From Viridothelium virens (Eukaryota; Ascomycota; Dothideomycetes; Trypetheliales; Trypetheliaceae), in the NCBI GenBank assembly GCA_010094025.1, contig ML991795.1, positions 62,001-126,000 on the forward strand: DNA of 64,000 nt, given 5' to 3'. How positions within the stretch are numbered: position 1 is the first letter of the stretch; the number at the start of each line of letters is the position of its first letter. Positions 1 to 11,097 of this stretch are shown one piece after another. Made by a program: the position numbers and the translations under genes. The notes beneath the pieces are model-generated. The model did not search any database. It was not told where the DNA came from and saw nothing but the letters and a program-made list of their open reading frames with translations.

Positions 1-1
1 A

Positions 2-418
2 AAGGCCAACACACCGGAGCCAAAACAGACACATTCTCGCCATGAATCCGGTCCTGGCAGCGAAAGCGAGCGGAGCAAGCCTGTGCCTGCCACCAATCTT
101 CCAGATGTTGCGTCCGCTCCTTCGAAAGACGCAAGACCCGCTGCCAGCGATGCTGCAGGACCATCTGTCGAATCTGCCGCCGCTTCCGACAGCATCGCTG
201 CCAAAGCGCTCGTACTCATTGCCAAGGAGGCTGCCCTGGAGATTTCCGATCTGGAAGATGAAGTCAGTTTCGGTAATCTGGGTATTGACAGTCTGATGTC
301 ACTGGTGATTGCGGAGAAATTTAGGAAGGACCTCGATGTTAAGGTCAGCAGCAGCCTTTTCTTGGATTACCCGACGATCGGTGATTTGCGGAAGTGGCTG
401 GAGGAGTATTATAGCTAG
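2..418 (+). CDS. Non-reducing polyketide synthase, C-terminal ACP (partial)
   Basis: The frame is open from base 2 to the TAG at 416-418, so only the last ~138 residues are in the window. A Ser/Ala/Glu-rich linker (bases 2-210) leads into an acyl carrier protein. Its core GIDSLMSL carries the phosphopantetheine serine, encoded at 290-292. The ACP holds the growing polyketide during synthesis. The protein ends about 40 residues after this serine, in a tail like WLEEYYS, so no thioesterase/Claisen-cyclase domain follows. Non-reducing PKSs of the atrochrysone/emodin group end this way and use a separate metallo-beta-lactamase thioesterase. The AflR-like, AflJ-like and DUF1772 genes at 7.5-14.3 kb fit that group. 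The KS, AT and PT domains lie left of the window, so the product class is inference. Confidence 0.9.
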   Translation, partial: KANTPEPKQTHSRHESGPGSESERSKPVPATNLPDVASAPSKDARPAASDAAGPSVESAAASDSIAAKALVLIAKEAALEISDLEDEVSFGNLGIDSLMSLVIAEKFRKDLDVKVSSSLFLDYPTIGDLRKWLEEYYS

Positions 419-1905
419 TAGTTAGATAGAACTAGAGTAAACGGTGGCGACGCGTCATGTTGTTTCGTACGGAGAGTGGGTTAGGTAATCAATTGGGGCT
501 CCGCGCGGTGGTACGCGTTGGCACGTGGTGGATTCCTGCGGCCGTTTTCATCAGAGTACCGGAGTCAGGGGTGGTGACTAAATCTGCTCTTAATTTGAAA
601 TTGTTTCGATACATTAGATTGATTTCGAGAAGGAGTCTGTTGATAACGCGAAATCTATGCGAGCAAAGGCTAAAAAGCGGAGCGCACGTGTTAGCTTTTC
701 TCAACCTGCCACGCCTGCGTCCCGGTTTGCCAAGGTCTACTCTCCTCTCTCTTGCTTGCAACTGGATCCTTCCCATTTAGTGAAACAACTCTCCCTGACT
801 TTCTAATGAAGCTCTGCGCACGAGCCTATTATGTTTGGGAAGGGCTATTTAGGTTGTTCACACAGCGCCATAATAGTAACACCTTGGCGCCACAGACGTA
901 CAGAGGATGAAATGAGACATCTTACGGATCTCATCCTAAACTAAGAAGTGACTTCGCAGGCTGCTCTACTTTCTCCAATATTGTTCGAAACATCTTTAAC
1001 TCACAGATTGTCCGTTCCCATTAAGCACGGTACTCAGGGTTATCTTACTATCCTGCAGTGAGATCTACTCTACGCTTGTTCGCTGGGATTAGGGGTGCCT
1101 CAGTCTCCACTTGCTGATTAACATCTTTCCTACTACCCTGACAATATGAGGGAACCGAGCAATAGACTCAGTCGCCGCTTGCAGATAGCGACATAAGTAC
1201 CTTCAAACCACGACGCAATTTAACATACGATACGGCGCTCTGGCCACTTCTACCTCCTCATCTTGGTCAGTACAAATGCGCGACGATTCCGTATTTACCT
1301 CCCACTGAAACTCGCCAAACCATCCGGCACATTGTCTGGTTCAGCTTGTCTTAAATGCCTGCTTTATGAACAACGCGCTAACACCCTGCAACCTCTGCCT
1401 AAAGGATTGTATTTTTACCCGCTTTTGCAGTTGGAGATTACAGCATGCTATCTGTATGCGCTCGTGGTATCAGGTCAAAGCTCTCCTGATTTAATGATGA
1501 TTATATGACTCTACACATTTGGAGAGCTAAAGACTAGAGATGACCCTCGACAAGGTTAGTGTTCTCCTTGCTCTCCTCCACACACGGTCCCATATCCCTG
1601 CCTGTCCCGCTGCGCACTCGTGGTCTTTCATCAGAAGGCGAAGAGAAATTGCAGTGTGTGACATCAACACTTTGAGAAATAGCATATGGCATCAGCGAAA
1701 TGAGACATTGGCACTTGGAGACTGGCTGGGACTGTTTGCTCGAAAGTGGTTCAATGCAAACAACCATTATCCTCGCAAAGTCTTCTGAGCCTAATAGTAG
1801 TACTCAAATTTGTTGTGGCTTCTCTTATCTTTTCTACCTTCCTCACTTCTCGTATAATTGCACTGTTTACATCTTCTCCCAGGAAACGTACTTACAGAAA
1901 AGACT
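419..1905. other. Intergenic stretch, no gene seen
   Basis: This lies between the PKS stop and the 3' end of the P450 relic. Stop codons are dense in all frames, and the few 70-100-residue open stretches resemble nothing I recognise. It may contain the PKS 3' UTR and decayed sequence. Confidence 0.6.
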
Positions 1906-3753
1906 CTAAGGCAGCATGGGGGCAAGCTCGTTCAACGCCGTCGTCGGCTGCGCGAAGTGAGGGTTGGGCTCCCCATTTGCATCACAACCGCTCCACTTGT
2001 ACAAGGCTAGGGCGTAGGCGAGGATGATGTTCTGCTGCAGCTTTGCCCAGCGCATGCCGACGCAAGGGTGATGATCCTGTCCCCATCCTATGACTTTGCA
2101 AGAACGAGTCAGTCAACCTCTTTGAGGTAGTGGTTGAGAAAGACGAGGAAAAAAGCCTGGTAAAGATCAAAGTTATGGCTGCCACTAAGGACCTGTATAG
2201 ATACAGAGCAGGGACGGGACGACTATTGAATAATTACAGCCATAGGCCTCCCTCTCAAACTCCTCGCGGCCTTCGCGGAAGCGCTCTGGGTCCCACAGCA
2301 TGCATTCGGGCTCAGCTCCTCGTTATAGTGCACGCCGATGGCGCTGTAATAAGCAAAGCTTCCGGGAGGGATGACCTCATCGGTCCCAGGAATGGACATG
2401 GGATCAGGTGTGTCGTTTAGGCGGCCCATGGGAAGGCGACCCATGGGAAAGGCGACCCACATCCGAATTGCCTTCTTGTAGCAGTGGTCGATAGAGGGGA
2501 ACGATCCAGTCGGATTGAGTCGAGCCGGTCTACCAATAATGCATTCTTATCTCTGGAGTAGGCCTAGACAGCTGCCTTGACCTCGCAATACCTACGTGTT
2601 CTCCTGCCACTCGGGATGGTGGGCTACAATTTTCAGCATAGTACCGAAGAGGATGCCGGCATTAGTGCCAGTGATGAGCTGCATGCTGATCAAAATGTTG
2701 GTAGTATAGTCCTTGCTGTCGCCGCTGTCATGAGGGTTTGCAAAGTGTCATCTACGCGAGGGGCACCCTTCTTCATTCGCTTATTGACCATAGGGATCAC
2801 GATACTACCTAGACCATGACGTCCGTAACGATGCCTCTAGTATGCTATACTCAGGTATGACGCCCAAGGAAAGGCAAAAAGGTGCAAACTATTGGTAAAC
2901 TGCAGAATCGGCAAGCAACTCAACAGGCTTTCCAATAGTTTCGGGTTATCCGAGATTTCATTCAAGCCTACGATCCGTGTGCCCTGTGTGATTACGATTC
3001 GAAAACAGACTCTGGCTGGATTCGCGACACCAGATGGATTGTTGGTCATCGCCTCGAAAGCGTTGCGAGCATCCTTGGTCACGCGGGGAACACGCTTGAC
3101 GAGTCGCTCCGATTTCTGCAGGTCGAGGAGGAGATGCTTAGCATAGATACCACCATTGGAGAAAGCAGGTTTCCAAATGTCGTGGACGACTGTTAATCGG
3201 CTAGGTATCAAGTCCGGGCCATGTCCTATGAGGATAATCCCTTTGATAAGACTTAGGCTTCCGCTGTCCAGATACATTTTGCAGGCTTCTTCGCCTAATA
3301 TACCAACTACGTGGTTTTTGCCTAGCCATAAGCTGAAATTGCCCGTCTTGGAGTTCTCTACTGCATTCTTCCTGAAAGCCCTAGGCGTCGTTGTTAGGAT
3401 TAAAATTTTCGCACGTCAAAGAAATGGCAAGCAAGAATTACAATGTGTGAATAAAAGACTTACAAGAGCCTATGGATCGGATTGTGTAGGACTACTACAA
3501 AGCCAGTCGAACCGAGGGTCAGTGGGGAATGGGAGGTATCTGATTTCAGCTGAATTCTTATCTGCCGGTCAGGCAAACCACTGTGAGACATGAAGCTGGA
3601 AGTGACGTCCATGTTCGGAGCAGCGTCCGTCTTCGAAGGTACGTTGCATGGAGCAGATAGAGCACACAACACCACGGCTACTGAACAAAACAAGCAGGTT
3701 AACATCAAATAAAGGTAAATATCGTCTAAATCAGGAAAAGCAATACCTATCAA
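1906..3753 (-). pseudogene. Cytochrome P450 pseudogene
   Basis: Read on the minus strand, the pieces of one fungal P450 appear in order but in changing frames. A possible N-terminal membrane stretch and exon end lie near 3465-3753. An apparent intron follows, from a GTAAGT donor at about 3463 to an acceptor at about 3380. The N-terminal half spans 3380-2837 in one frame, with LGKNHVVGIL and motifs of the CYP 6A1-like fungal clade. The helix-I/ExxR region (2800-2462) is split by frameshifts and in-frame stops. The pre-heme part is at 2462-2330. The heme loop, with a GWGQDHHPCVG-type cysteine motif, is at about 2085-2050, and the TAG is at 1906-1908. A 15-bp tandem duplication at about 2420-2455 repeats PMGRL. 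Splicing cannot repair all of these breaks, so I call it a relic. Its place beside the PKS suggests a lost tailoring oxidase. Confidence 0.8.
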
Positions 3754-4441
3754 TCGGGGCGATGGAAGGTCGGGAGGTTACACACATGTGTAATTCTCAA
3801 TACGTCTAAGATCCGATTTCCGACAATGAAGCTTCATCGCAGAGTATTGGCTCTCTAATTGGAAAAGATCCTTCGCTGATTTTGCAGAGCAATGTACCAA
3901 CAGTGATTCACACATTTGGTGGCTGACATTAGGTGCATACGGACATGATCAAAGCCGGGAGCCACTGAGCCAAAGCTGACCCTCGCTGCATTCAAAAAAG
4001 TTTCAGGCTAAGCCACAGCGGTACAAGTAGGTATTCCCTCAAAGCGAGACGCAAGAACAATTGTACGGCGAGCCTCCCAATGATTGACGGCCATTACTGA
4101 AGCCTCTAATAGCACTCCAGAAAGCATTCAACTGCTCCACTGGTTCCATTCTATAGATTTTAATAGACTATTATTATTTGCAAGATGTTGATATTCAGAA
4201 GGGAAGGACTGAGCGACAGTACCCTTTTCGGTTTCAAAAGAAAGTAATTCCCTTTCCAATTCAATTCATCATGTAATGCTCGCTATAATCAAGAATAAAA
4301 GTATTTAATAAATTAGAAAACCCCAATGTTCCCGATGTATACAACGCTATTGGGAACCCCTTAGCGCGTTCATTGGGATGTCACAAAGAGAGCAAGTGTG
4401 CTGGTGCACGTATTGATTGGTCTGATGTCTTAAGAGTCTAA
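3754..4441. other. AT-rich intergenic stretch
   Basis: There is no credible reading frame. The section 4140-4330 is notably AT-rich. This region probably separates the decayed P450 from the 3' end of the next gene. Confidence 0.6.
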
Positions 4442-5644
4442 CTAGATGAAAGTGAAGGTGATAACCTTATCCCCTCCATGGCTTCTTCCCCTTAGTTTTT
4501 CTTTTCTTTTCTTCTGAATACGCGAACCATTGTCTGCTTTTATGCTTCTCCCGCGACGTGCAGACGCTATTGCAGAAGAGGCGACTGATGCTGTCGAAGG
4601 GTCACCACTAGAGTCGAAACTATGAAGAAACTTATCGTCGTCTGTGATCATGGTTGCTGGTGATTGAGTTGCATTGGTCCTGGACTCAGTCTGCTCCTCA
4701 AGGCAGATGTCCTCGGATGGGTGAATGTTTCGAGAAAGTGACGACATTGCTTCATCAAGCGGGCTATAGGAAAAATCAATTTTGCTTTCGTGTGCAGCGA
4801 GCAGATGAATCCACCAAAGTGCCAAATTGACTGTTAACCCGTCGCTATCATTCGTGTTCCATTTAATCGCCTTATATTGGAGGTAGCCTGCCGTTTTTGT
4901 TTGTTGCTCTGGTCTGTATCCCAATGTACGCACGCCGCCGGTCTTGCTCTGATCGTTGGGTCGGACGCGGATACAATCGAGCTCTTCATCCGTTATGAGG
5001 AAGCCATAACGGGTGTTGGCGCTGATACAGTATCTAAATATTTGCATTACGGGCAGTATTCCTAAATCATTACTCTGTGATTCTTTGATCTCTCCCAGCG
5101 GGATCTTCTCGCTCTTCCACTTTTCGCTGAGCTTCGTATCGCCGGGTAGCACTACAGTGGGCATTCGAAGATCAGGGTCGTTGTCGTTGTCGCAGGATCT
5201 AAGCCGTACTCCGGCCCGATCAGGTCGCTGGCGTTGCGATGAGAGATTGAAGAAAGAGGCTTGACCACCACGAGCCATCCGTGCGTGAAATTCATTCATC
5301 GCAGGATGCTGCTCATGCACCACTGCAAGCGCTTCGGATACTACTGACTGTGTCCATTTGATCAGCAAGGAGTCTAGAGAATCCTCGTCACTAATCGTGC
5401 GGAACATCGCAGGGATGGGTGAGAACTGAGGTAGATCCTTGTTGAGAGGTTTTCGAAGGATGCTATAAAGCAAACGGCCTGACATCCTCTGTAGGGTGTC
5501 ATAGTTGAATTCGTCCCATGGGTAGATACTGGGAGGCCGCCAACCGGGACTCTTCGTCATTGTCGTACTTGAGGAGGTATTCCCGAATCGCCACAACGTT
5601 GGATGGTCTCTCTTTAGATAGCTCAGAAGTGTTTCTTTGGCCAT
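4442..5644 (-). CDS. Hypothetical protein, possible PD-(D/E)XK nuclease fold
   Basis: A single-exon gene of 400 residues, with ATG at 5644-5642. I do not recognise a named family. The middle (about 165-240) shows a strand ending in VVLPGDTK, then a charged stretch, then RYGFLITDEEL. This layout (acidic residue, D-x-K, then a QI..YC helix and a 'RYGF-ITD' strand) recurs in fungal proteins with a restriction-endonuclease-like PD-(D/E)XK core. The fold assignment is inference from this pattern. The last 100 residues are Ser-rich and end in a basic KKRKEKLRGR-type tail that could direct it to the nucleus. It is transcribed away from the FTA2-like gene across about 320 bp, so the two may share a promoter. 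Confidence 0.6.
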   Translation of the reverse strand: MAKETLLSYLKRDHPTLWRFGNTSSSTTMTKSPGWRPPSIYPWDEFNYDTLQRMSGRLLYSILRKPLNKDLPQFSPIPAMFRTISDEDSLDSLLIKWTQSVVSEALAVVHEQHPAMNEFHARMARGGQASFFNLSSQRQRPDRAGVRLRSCDNDNDPDLRMPTVVLPGDTKLSEKWKSEKIPLGEIKESQSNDLGILPVMQIFRYCISANTRYGFLITDEELDCIRVRPNDQSKTGGVRTLGYRPEQQTKTAGYLQYKAIKWNTNDSDGLTVNLALWWIHLLAAHESKIDFSYSPLDEAMSSLSRNIHPSEDICLEEQTESRTNATQSPATMITDDDKFLHSFDSSGDPSTASVASSAIASARRGRSIKADNGSRIQKKRKEKLRGRSHGGDKVITFTFI

Positions 5645-5964
5645 TGTTGTGCACGAAGTAGGATGTGAATGCTCTTAATTTTGAGATGACCACCATTTCT
5701 GCGCAAGAGCGCGCGGGTATTTGAAGCCTTGCAAACCCACATGATGTGTAGATGCAAAGATATGTCACGCTGCAGACTGCTCAGACAAACAATTGTAATA
5801 GGCGTTGATTGAAGTGACACAGTCCAGGGAGCTGAAGTGTATGATGGGTTATCAGCTGCAACAGACTGAATCGAGCCCGCACCTCTTAGATAGTCTATCA
5901 TGCCCCACCTTTGCTCTGCACTGCTGCAGCACGCTCTTCACTTTTGCTGTCTGACTCCCCCGAT
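5645..5964. promoter_or_regulatory. Shared intergenic promoter of a divergent pair
   Basis: This is the 320 bp between the ATG of the nuclease-like gene (minus strand) and that of the FTA2-like gene (plus strand). It must hold both promoters. I see no clear named site. Confidence 0.4.
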
Positions 5965-6882
5965 ATGCCTCGACGAAAAGGGACCGTGATTCATAAACTG
6001 CCCCGATGCGACGAACCGAGATTAGAACAATTCCCTTACGACCATAAAATTGAGTTTCGAAAATTGTTGGGCCAAGACAGAGAGCAAGGCGGGGTCATCG
6101 CAGGTCATGGCTACGTGTTTAGTGTTCTGATCGACTCTAAACCGTTCGCATTGAAAATGGTAGGGGAAATCTACTACCGGTCAGGCCATGACAGCAAGTA
6201 TTCTGAACCATTCCACTAGTTCAAATTCTATGACACGTCCGATGGTCGCGATCCACTCACAGACGATGAAAATAGGCAGGTGTCAGATGAAATTGTGGAA
6301 GCTCATTGCGATTCTTTCTACGCCGAGTGCCGTGCATATGGCCGTATTAAGGAGAAGAAGTGCAAACGACTTCTCGCTGTGCCGTGTTACGGTTTTCTTC
6401 ATGTTGCTGCTGAGGAGGAAGAACGGTTATACGAGCTCTTTCAAGTTGAAGACTGGAATCGACAGCCTGATGAGCACAGACAGAAGCCCAGTGATAGATC
6501 GCCATTCCGCGCTCTCGTAAAACAATTAGTCGAGGACGATCCTCCTCTCAATCCTCGTCGTATGCTCGCAGAACTACGTCAGTTGAAAAAGATTGGTGTC
6601 CACCCAATGGACGTTTGTATGAGAAACTATAAGGGGGGCTATCTTGTTGATTTCAGCATTGCATGGACAATGCCATACTTCATGACCAGATTTCTCTCTC
6701 AAAGGCAGCTCGATTCGAGGCTGAGACGCGATTTAATCGATTTTGATGATCTTGTCAAGGAATCTGGGGTTCGAACAAAAGTGCGCGCCGCGACTGAACC
6801 CATCATAGTACGTGCTTCAGAGACAACAGGACGCATCACATCAAACACAGACGATATTCCAAAGCTACGACCGCGCAAATAG
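5965..6882 (+). CDS. FTA2-domain (kinase-like) protein
   Basis: Two exons, 5965-6159 and 6220-6882, are joined by a 60-bp GT-AG intron at a codon boundary, giving 285 residues. The first ATG in frame (MPRRKG) is at 5965. The protein shows the pattern of the fungal FTA2 family (kinetochore Sim4 subunit-type, PF13095), distant relatives of protein kinases. A glycine-containing start (GHGYVFSVLI) precedes a FALKM strand with the expected lysine. Then come an EC(R)AYGR motif, an NP-rich segment and a KGGYLVDFSIAWTMP motif in which VDFS takes the place of the kinase DFG. Many filamentous fungi carry expanded, accessory copies, so a kinetochore role should not be assumed. Catalytic activity is uncertain because a classical HRD loop is not clear. 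Confidence 0.75.
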
Positions 6883-7523
6883 TATAATACAGCTTCATGA
6901 TATTCTCCCAGTCGTCTTTCATACGACTGGAGCGGGAGTGGAAAAGGATGAGATGCATTTTCAGACCGCATGCAGGACTTCTGTGGGATTTGATATCAAA
7001 TCATGCCGCCGTTGAATCGAAAAATCTGACCACCAATCCATTTGCTTCCACTAAGCCAATTTCCCTCCCAGGAGGTCTCGATTTGTTTGCAGGATTCAAG
7101 CCTGCAATGCGCTTGAGCGACTGCTCACTCTTGCCGTGATGGAAGAGTTCCGTTCTTGTAGAACCGAACGCCACAGAATTGACTATTTGCGACTAAGGTC
7201 CTTGGTCAGCACGTGTACTATTTGCTCTATGGCTTGGTAAGTGAAAAGGGACCCTTATAAACGTTAAAAGCGGCTCCGGCGCGATACCGGAAAAGGGGGC
7301 CCAACAGCAGGTGCAAGACTAACCGCAAAAGGGCTGCACCCGGACATGGGTGACATCGACAGAGAATACCTTATTAATGAAGACTCTCATTTCATCTAGA
7401 CCGTTTCATCGATATTCTCTCTTTTGCTTGCATAAAATTACCACGGGGAATCCTAGCAGACAGACCCAAGCTAGCTTAGAGCGGGTGGAAGCCGTCCGAT
7501 AGCAGTATGTAAGCCACATCGAC
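6883..7523. other. Intergenic stretch, convergent gene ends
   Basis: This lies between the 3' ends of the FTA2-like gene and the AflJ-like gene. No supported reading frame; probably 3' UTRs. Confidence 0.6.
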
Positions 7524-8974
7524 TCATATGAGGGCCGACTCTGTTACAGTAAGGTCATCTGTGTAAGCCTGATATCTGACGGCCAAGGCTACTGTGACGC
7601 CACTGCGAGATCGAAGCTTATTCGCCACTGCAAGTCGTCCTCTACTATCGTGAACACTGTTGATAATTTCTATCAGTTTATCCAGTTCCAACCCGCATTC
7701 GTTGATCAATTGCAGACGTGAGAGATCGTGCAAGCGTGCCAGGCCCTCAATGTTTGGATCAACAGCTCCTGGCTCCGGCAACATCGGTGGCGCCAAGATC
7801 AGGGTTGCTGAAATATTTGCACGTAACACACCAAGATGCGCTCTCAACTCGGCAAGGATTCGTGCTGGGAGAGGAGGGGATGGCGTGGTTAGCCGAAGAA
7901 TATATACCGCAGCATCCTTGACCACTTGGACCGCTGCAAGCATTCTTCTCTGCACCGTCACGCGCCCGTCAAAATCCTCGACTTTCCCAACATCAACTGT
8001 GCAATCGATGTTCAGTGCTGGTTCAACCATCTGGACAATCAAATGAAGTGCTGGGTGCATGTCTGCAAGGGCTATGGCAGTTTCCGTCGAGTGGGCGCAA
8101 ACCTATATATGGAGTCAGGGGATTAGCTAAAGGCTGGACATGTTTGGTTGTCAACATAAGCGTTCAAGAGCAAGAGACTCACGTCAACTATCGTCGCACT
8201 GCCCAGACTACGCCAGTTAAGCCGGCTAAGAAGCTCAGTAATGCTGTCGTCCATGTCTCCGACACACCTCTGATAGGCGGACCATTGGCGCTGCAGTCTT
8301 GTCCGTTCAACACAGGCCATTTGGAACGGCTGTGGCGTGTTGAAGGTAATGGAATATGCACTGTCGTTTGTAGATTCTGAATTTTTATTTCGCTGCGTTG
8401 ACGAAACCATTTGCAATGCTGTGGGTGCTACTGTTTCAGCCAGAAACATGGTTGCATCTAAAAATCCGAGATTGGTCACGAATGGTGCCGACAGGACCGT
8501 ATGAGCGATATGACCTGGTCGATGCTCATGAAGAAAACCAGCAGTCGCTGTCATACGCACAACACGACATAGCTGCGTCTCTGGTACGCCAGCCAGGTCC
8601 GCGACCTCTTTGGCAGGGATGCTGCCACTGAGTGGGATACACGCAAGCACTTGGAACTCGCCCAACCATTTCAAACATGCGAGAAGTTGGTTCTGTGCAG
8701 ACAGTTTAAGAGTGTTTCTCCTACTAAAGTTTGTGGTGCGGCATACCTGGGAGGCTAGATGCAGGAGAAACTCGGCCGGCTGAACCAACAGAGTCTGTAA
8801 TCGGGCTGCGATGGTGAGTATGCTCTGCCTCGCGCGATCCGCCTCGCCGAGCATGACTTTGTTAATGACCGGATTGAGCGTCGAGGCAGTGCCATCGCTC
8901 CGTAAGTGTTGACTAAGGGTTCGAGCAGCAATGACAAGTTCGTTACTCCATGTCTCGAGCTGGTTTAAATCCAT
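7524..8974 (-). CDS. AflJ/MdpA-like cluster co-regulator (methyltransferase-fold)
   Basis: Three exons (8974-8747, 8692-8183, 8102-7524) give 438 residues, the usual length for AflJ/AflS. The start is MDLNQLETW; an ATG 16 codons upstream is also in frame. A winged-helix segment (LLACLKWLGEF ... VPETQLCRVVRMTATAGF) precedes a methyltransferase-like domain with IVDV/CAHSTETA. The C-terminus holds the family's PARILAELRAHLGVLRAN block and a conserved KLRSRS segment. Proteins of this kind look like O-methyltransferases but act as partners of AflR-type regulators (aflJ, mdpA). The AflR-like gene 3.9 kb away is the obvious partner. The 80-bp intron ends in TATATAG. The 54-bp intron starts GTATGC, ends CACAG and contains no stop, so unspliced messages would still be translated with 18 extra residues. 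Confidence 0.88.
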
Positions 8975-10555
8975 TATGGCCGCAAAATAATGACACCAAG
9001 AATCACCAGAGTTCTGAGCCAATGTTGTTCACAAGGATTAGATCAGCATACAAGCAGGCAATTGACGTAGACACCCGTTTTTTGGCTCCGATATCTACGG
9101 CATGCATTAGTGTACTCTCGTACAAAAGATATATGGGCAAATACCTAGGGAGGGCACATCTTGAAATCTGAGCAGGTCCTACAGGCTCGACCGCACGAGA
9201 TCCTGTTGAAAGCCTCTTTAGATTAGTTTCTCCACTAGAAGATGCAGTGAGCTTGGGACGCAAGAGGTCGCGTAGAAAAGCCGTATCCTGAAGATCTGTA
9301 CTACGTCGCAGATCCAAGGTCCGCCAGTCACGCACTACTCTACCGTACGTACATAATCATGAAGGAGAATCGTCGGATAATCAAAGCTTGGACACTCAGC
9401 TACAAACGGTGGAGACTTCAAGTACGTTACTCCACAGTGATCAAGGGTTTCCGAGCTGGCTATAGGAGCAGAGTTTGTAACACTACATAACATTGCGTGC
9501 TACGCCTGGGGCCGAAGAAGGAAGTACTGCAAAGTGATGCATATCTGCGTGGACATATAGATGGCCCACAGCTCTTCAACAGCATGTCTTGCGTATGACT
9601 CTTGGATGATTTGAAGGACAGAACCGCTCGGAAATGAACTCGACGCCTCGACGTCCTCTATGGCGCGGTAGTTAGTAGGACTGGAAGTACTATACTCCGG
9701 AGCGGAGATAGGTTATTCCGAAGCGGCTCCTTCTCGTCGCGTCTCTCGTTCAGCCGCTCATGCCGCCACTTTTCTCTTCGCATCTCGACTTCTCATCCAC
9801 TTGTCATCAAAATCCCTTGAGGATTGGAGGCTCATCATATCGCAGGATCGACATTCCTAAACGAGCTATACTGTACCTGGTGGATCTGCAGGAGACGTGG
9901 TCAAACTTGAACGAGAAAAAAAAAGAGAAGTTGAAGTAGAGTATCGTAGTTGGGGAACCGATGGAAGGATAAAATGGCAATTTGGATCTGTTTGACTGGG
10001 ATACTCCGCTTTCAAGAGCCTGCAATGCGTCTCTCCACCGGCTCTAAAGACTTTGGCCTTCTGTGAAAAATCTGCTTCAGTAGCGCTCACTCCACATGTG
10101 GCTCTGGCGTCAAATTCGCTGGAATCGTATCTCGAATGGAACTTTGATGAAGAACACTGTCAGACGTCACAGACGCGAGTAGGTGTAGCCATTGAGGACA
10201 TCAAAAGTAGAAGGGATATGGGAACGACCAAGCTCAAGTTATCGCTCTTTGGCGAGAATAGGTGAGGCGGAGGAGGTCGTTGCCATGCTGCTGCAGAGTT
10301 ATCGCCTAAAACTGCGTTGCTTCAAGCCACTCAGCTGCTAACAACGTCTATTCTCATATAAATGCTCAAACAGCAAAACTTTTCGCATTTATCGCATGCC
10401 GAGAGCTCTAGAATGTGATCCAAGGACTCTGGGAGCCTCGAATGAATATGTACGCAGCTGCTAACTTACACTATCTGGACTTTATTCCCCAACAGCTCAA
10501 TTGTCATGGTCTGTGCTACTCCAAGCGTAGTCTTCTGATCCGAGACATTCTCCAT
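8975..10555. other. Intergenic stretch upstream of the AflJ-like gene
   Basis: No supported gene. It holds the promoter of the AflJ-like gene at its left end and the 3' flank of the anthrone-oxygenase gene at its right end. I looked for the classic AflR palindrome (TCG, five bases, CGA) and did not find a convincing copy. Confidence 0.55.
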
Positions 10556-11097
10556 CTAGAATGTTCCCAGAGCACCCAAAATCGCCCCCGCTAGTGGAAA
10601 GAGCGACCTCATTAAATGCAAGCGAGTCCACTTCACTACCAGCTCTTGAGCCTGTGAAAGTTCAGATACCAACGGCTCTACCTTGCTCGCTGCCTCCAGC
10701 CCAAACAGACGATCATTCGTTGGAACCATGAAAATCCACGTGAATGGGATCATGCTGACCGTCGTGAGACCAGCCAACGCGAAAAGACCCCACGTCCTCC
10801 GAGCACTACGCCTTCCAATGCATGTGTAGCCATACAGGACCAACGTGCAGATGGCCATGGCTGGTAAGACTCGGTGTCCATAATGATACATACGCGCCCA
10901 TTGGGAAAAGAGTTGGCTGGCTTCAGTCGTCGTATCCAAAAGGACTGGAACAGCCACAAGAGACAGCGACATCATTGTGCCTGAGCAAGCGTCAATCTAG
11001 ATTCGCAATTTCAGTTCAACAGCAACATCGTTGGATCCGCACCTGAGAGAAAGGCACCTGTTACTACTGCCGTGGCTTGAACGCTGGCTATGGACAT
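10556..11097 (-). CDS. DUF1772 anthrone oxygenase-like membrane protein
   Basis: Two exons (11097-11043 and 10980-10556) flank a 62-bp GT-AG intron and give 159 residues. The junction recreates the family hallmark [22 protein letters not shown]. Further typical blocks are the Y-H-Y-G-H-R segment after the first helix and [13 protein letters not shown] in the third. About four membrane spans are visible, with a final one near the C-terminus. Members such as HypC, TpcL, GedH and EncC-type proteins oxidise anthrones to anthraquinones, for example emodin anthrone to emodin. It sits between the AflJ-like and AflR-like genes, all on the minus strand. This supports an anthraquinone-type pathway for the PKS at the window's left edge. 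The exact substrate is inference. Confidence 0.88.
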
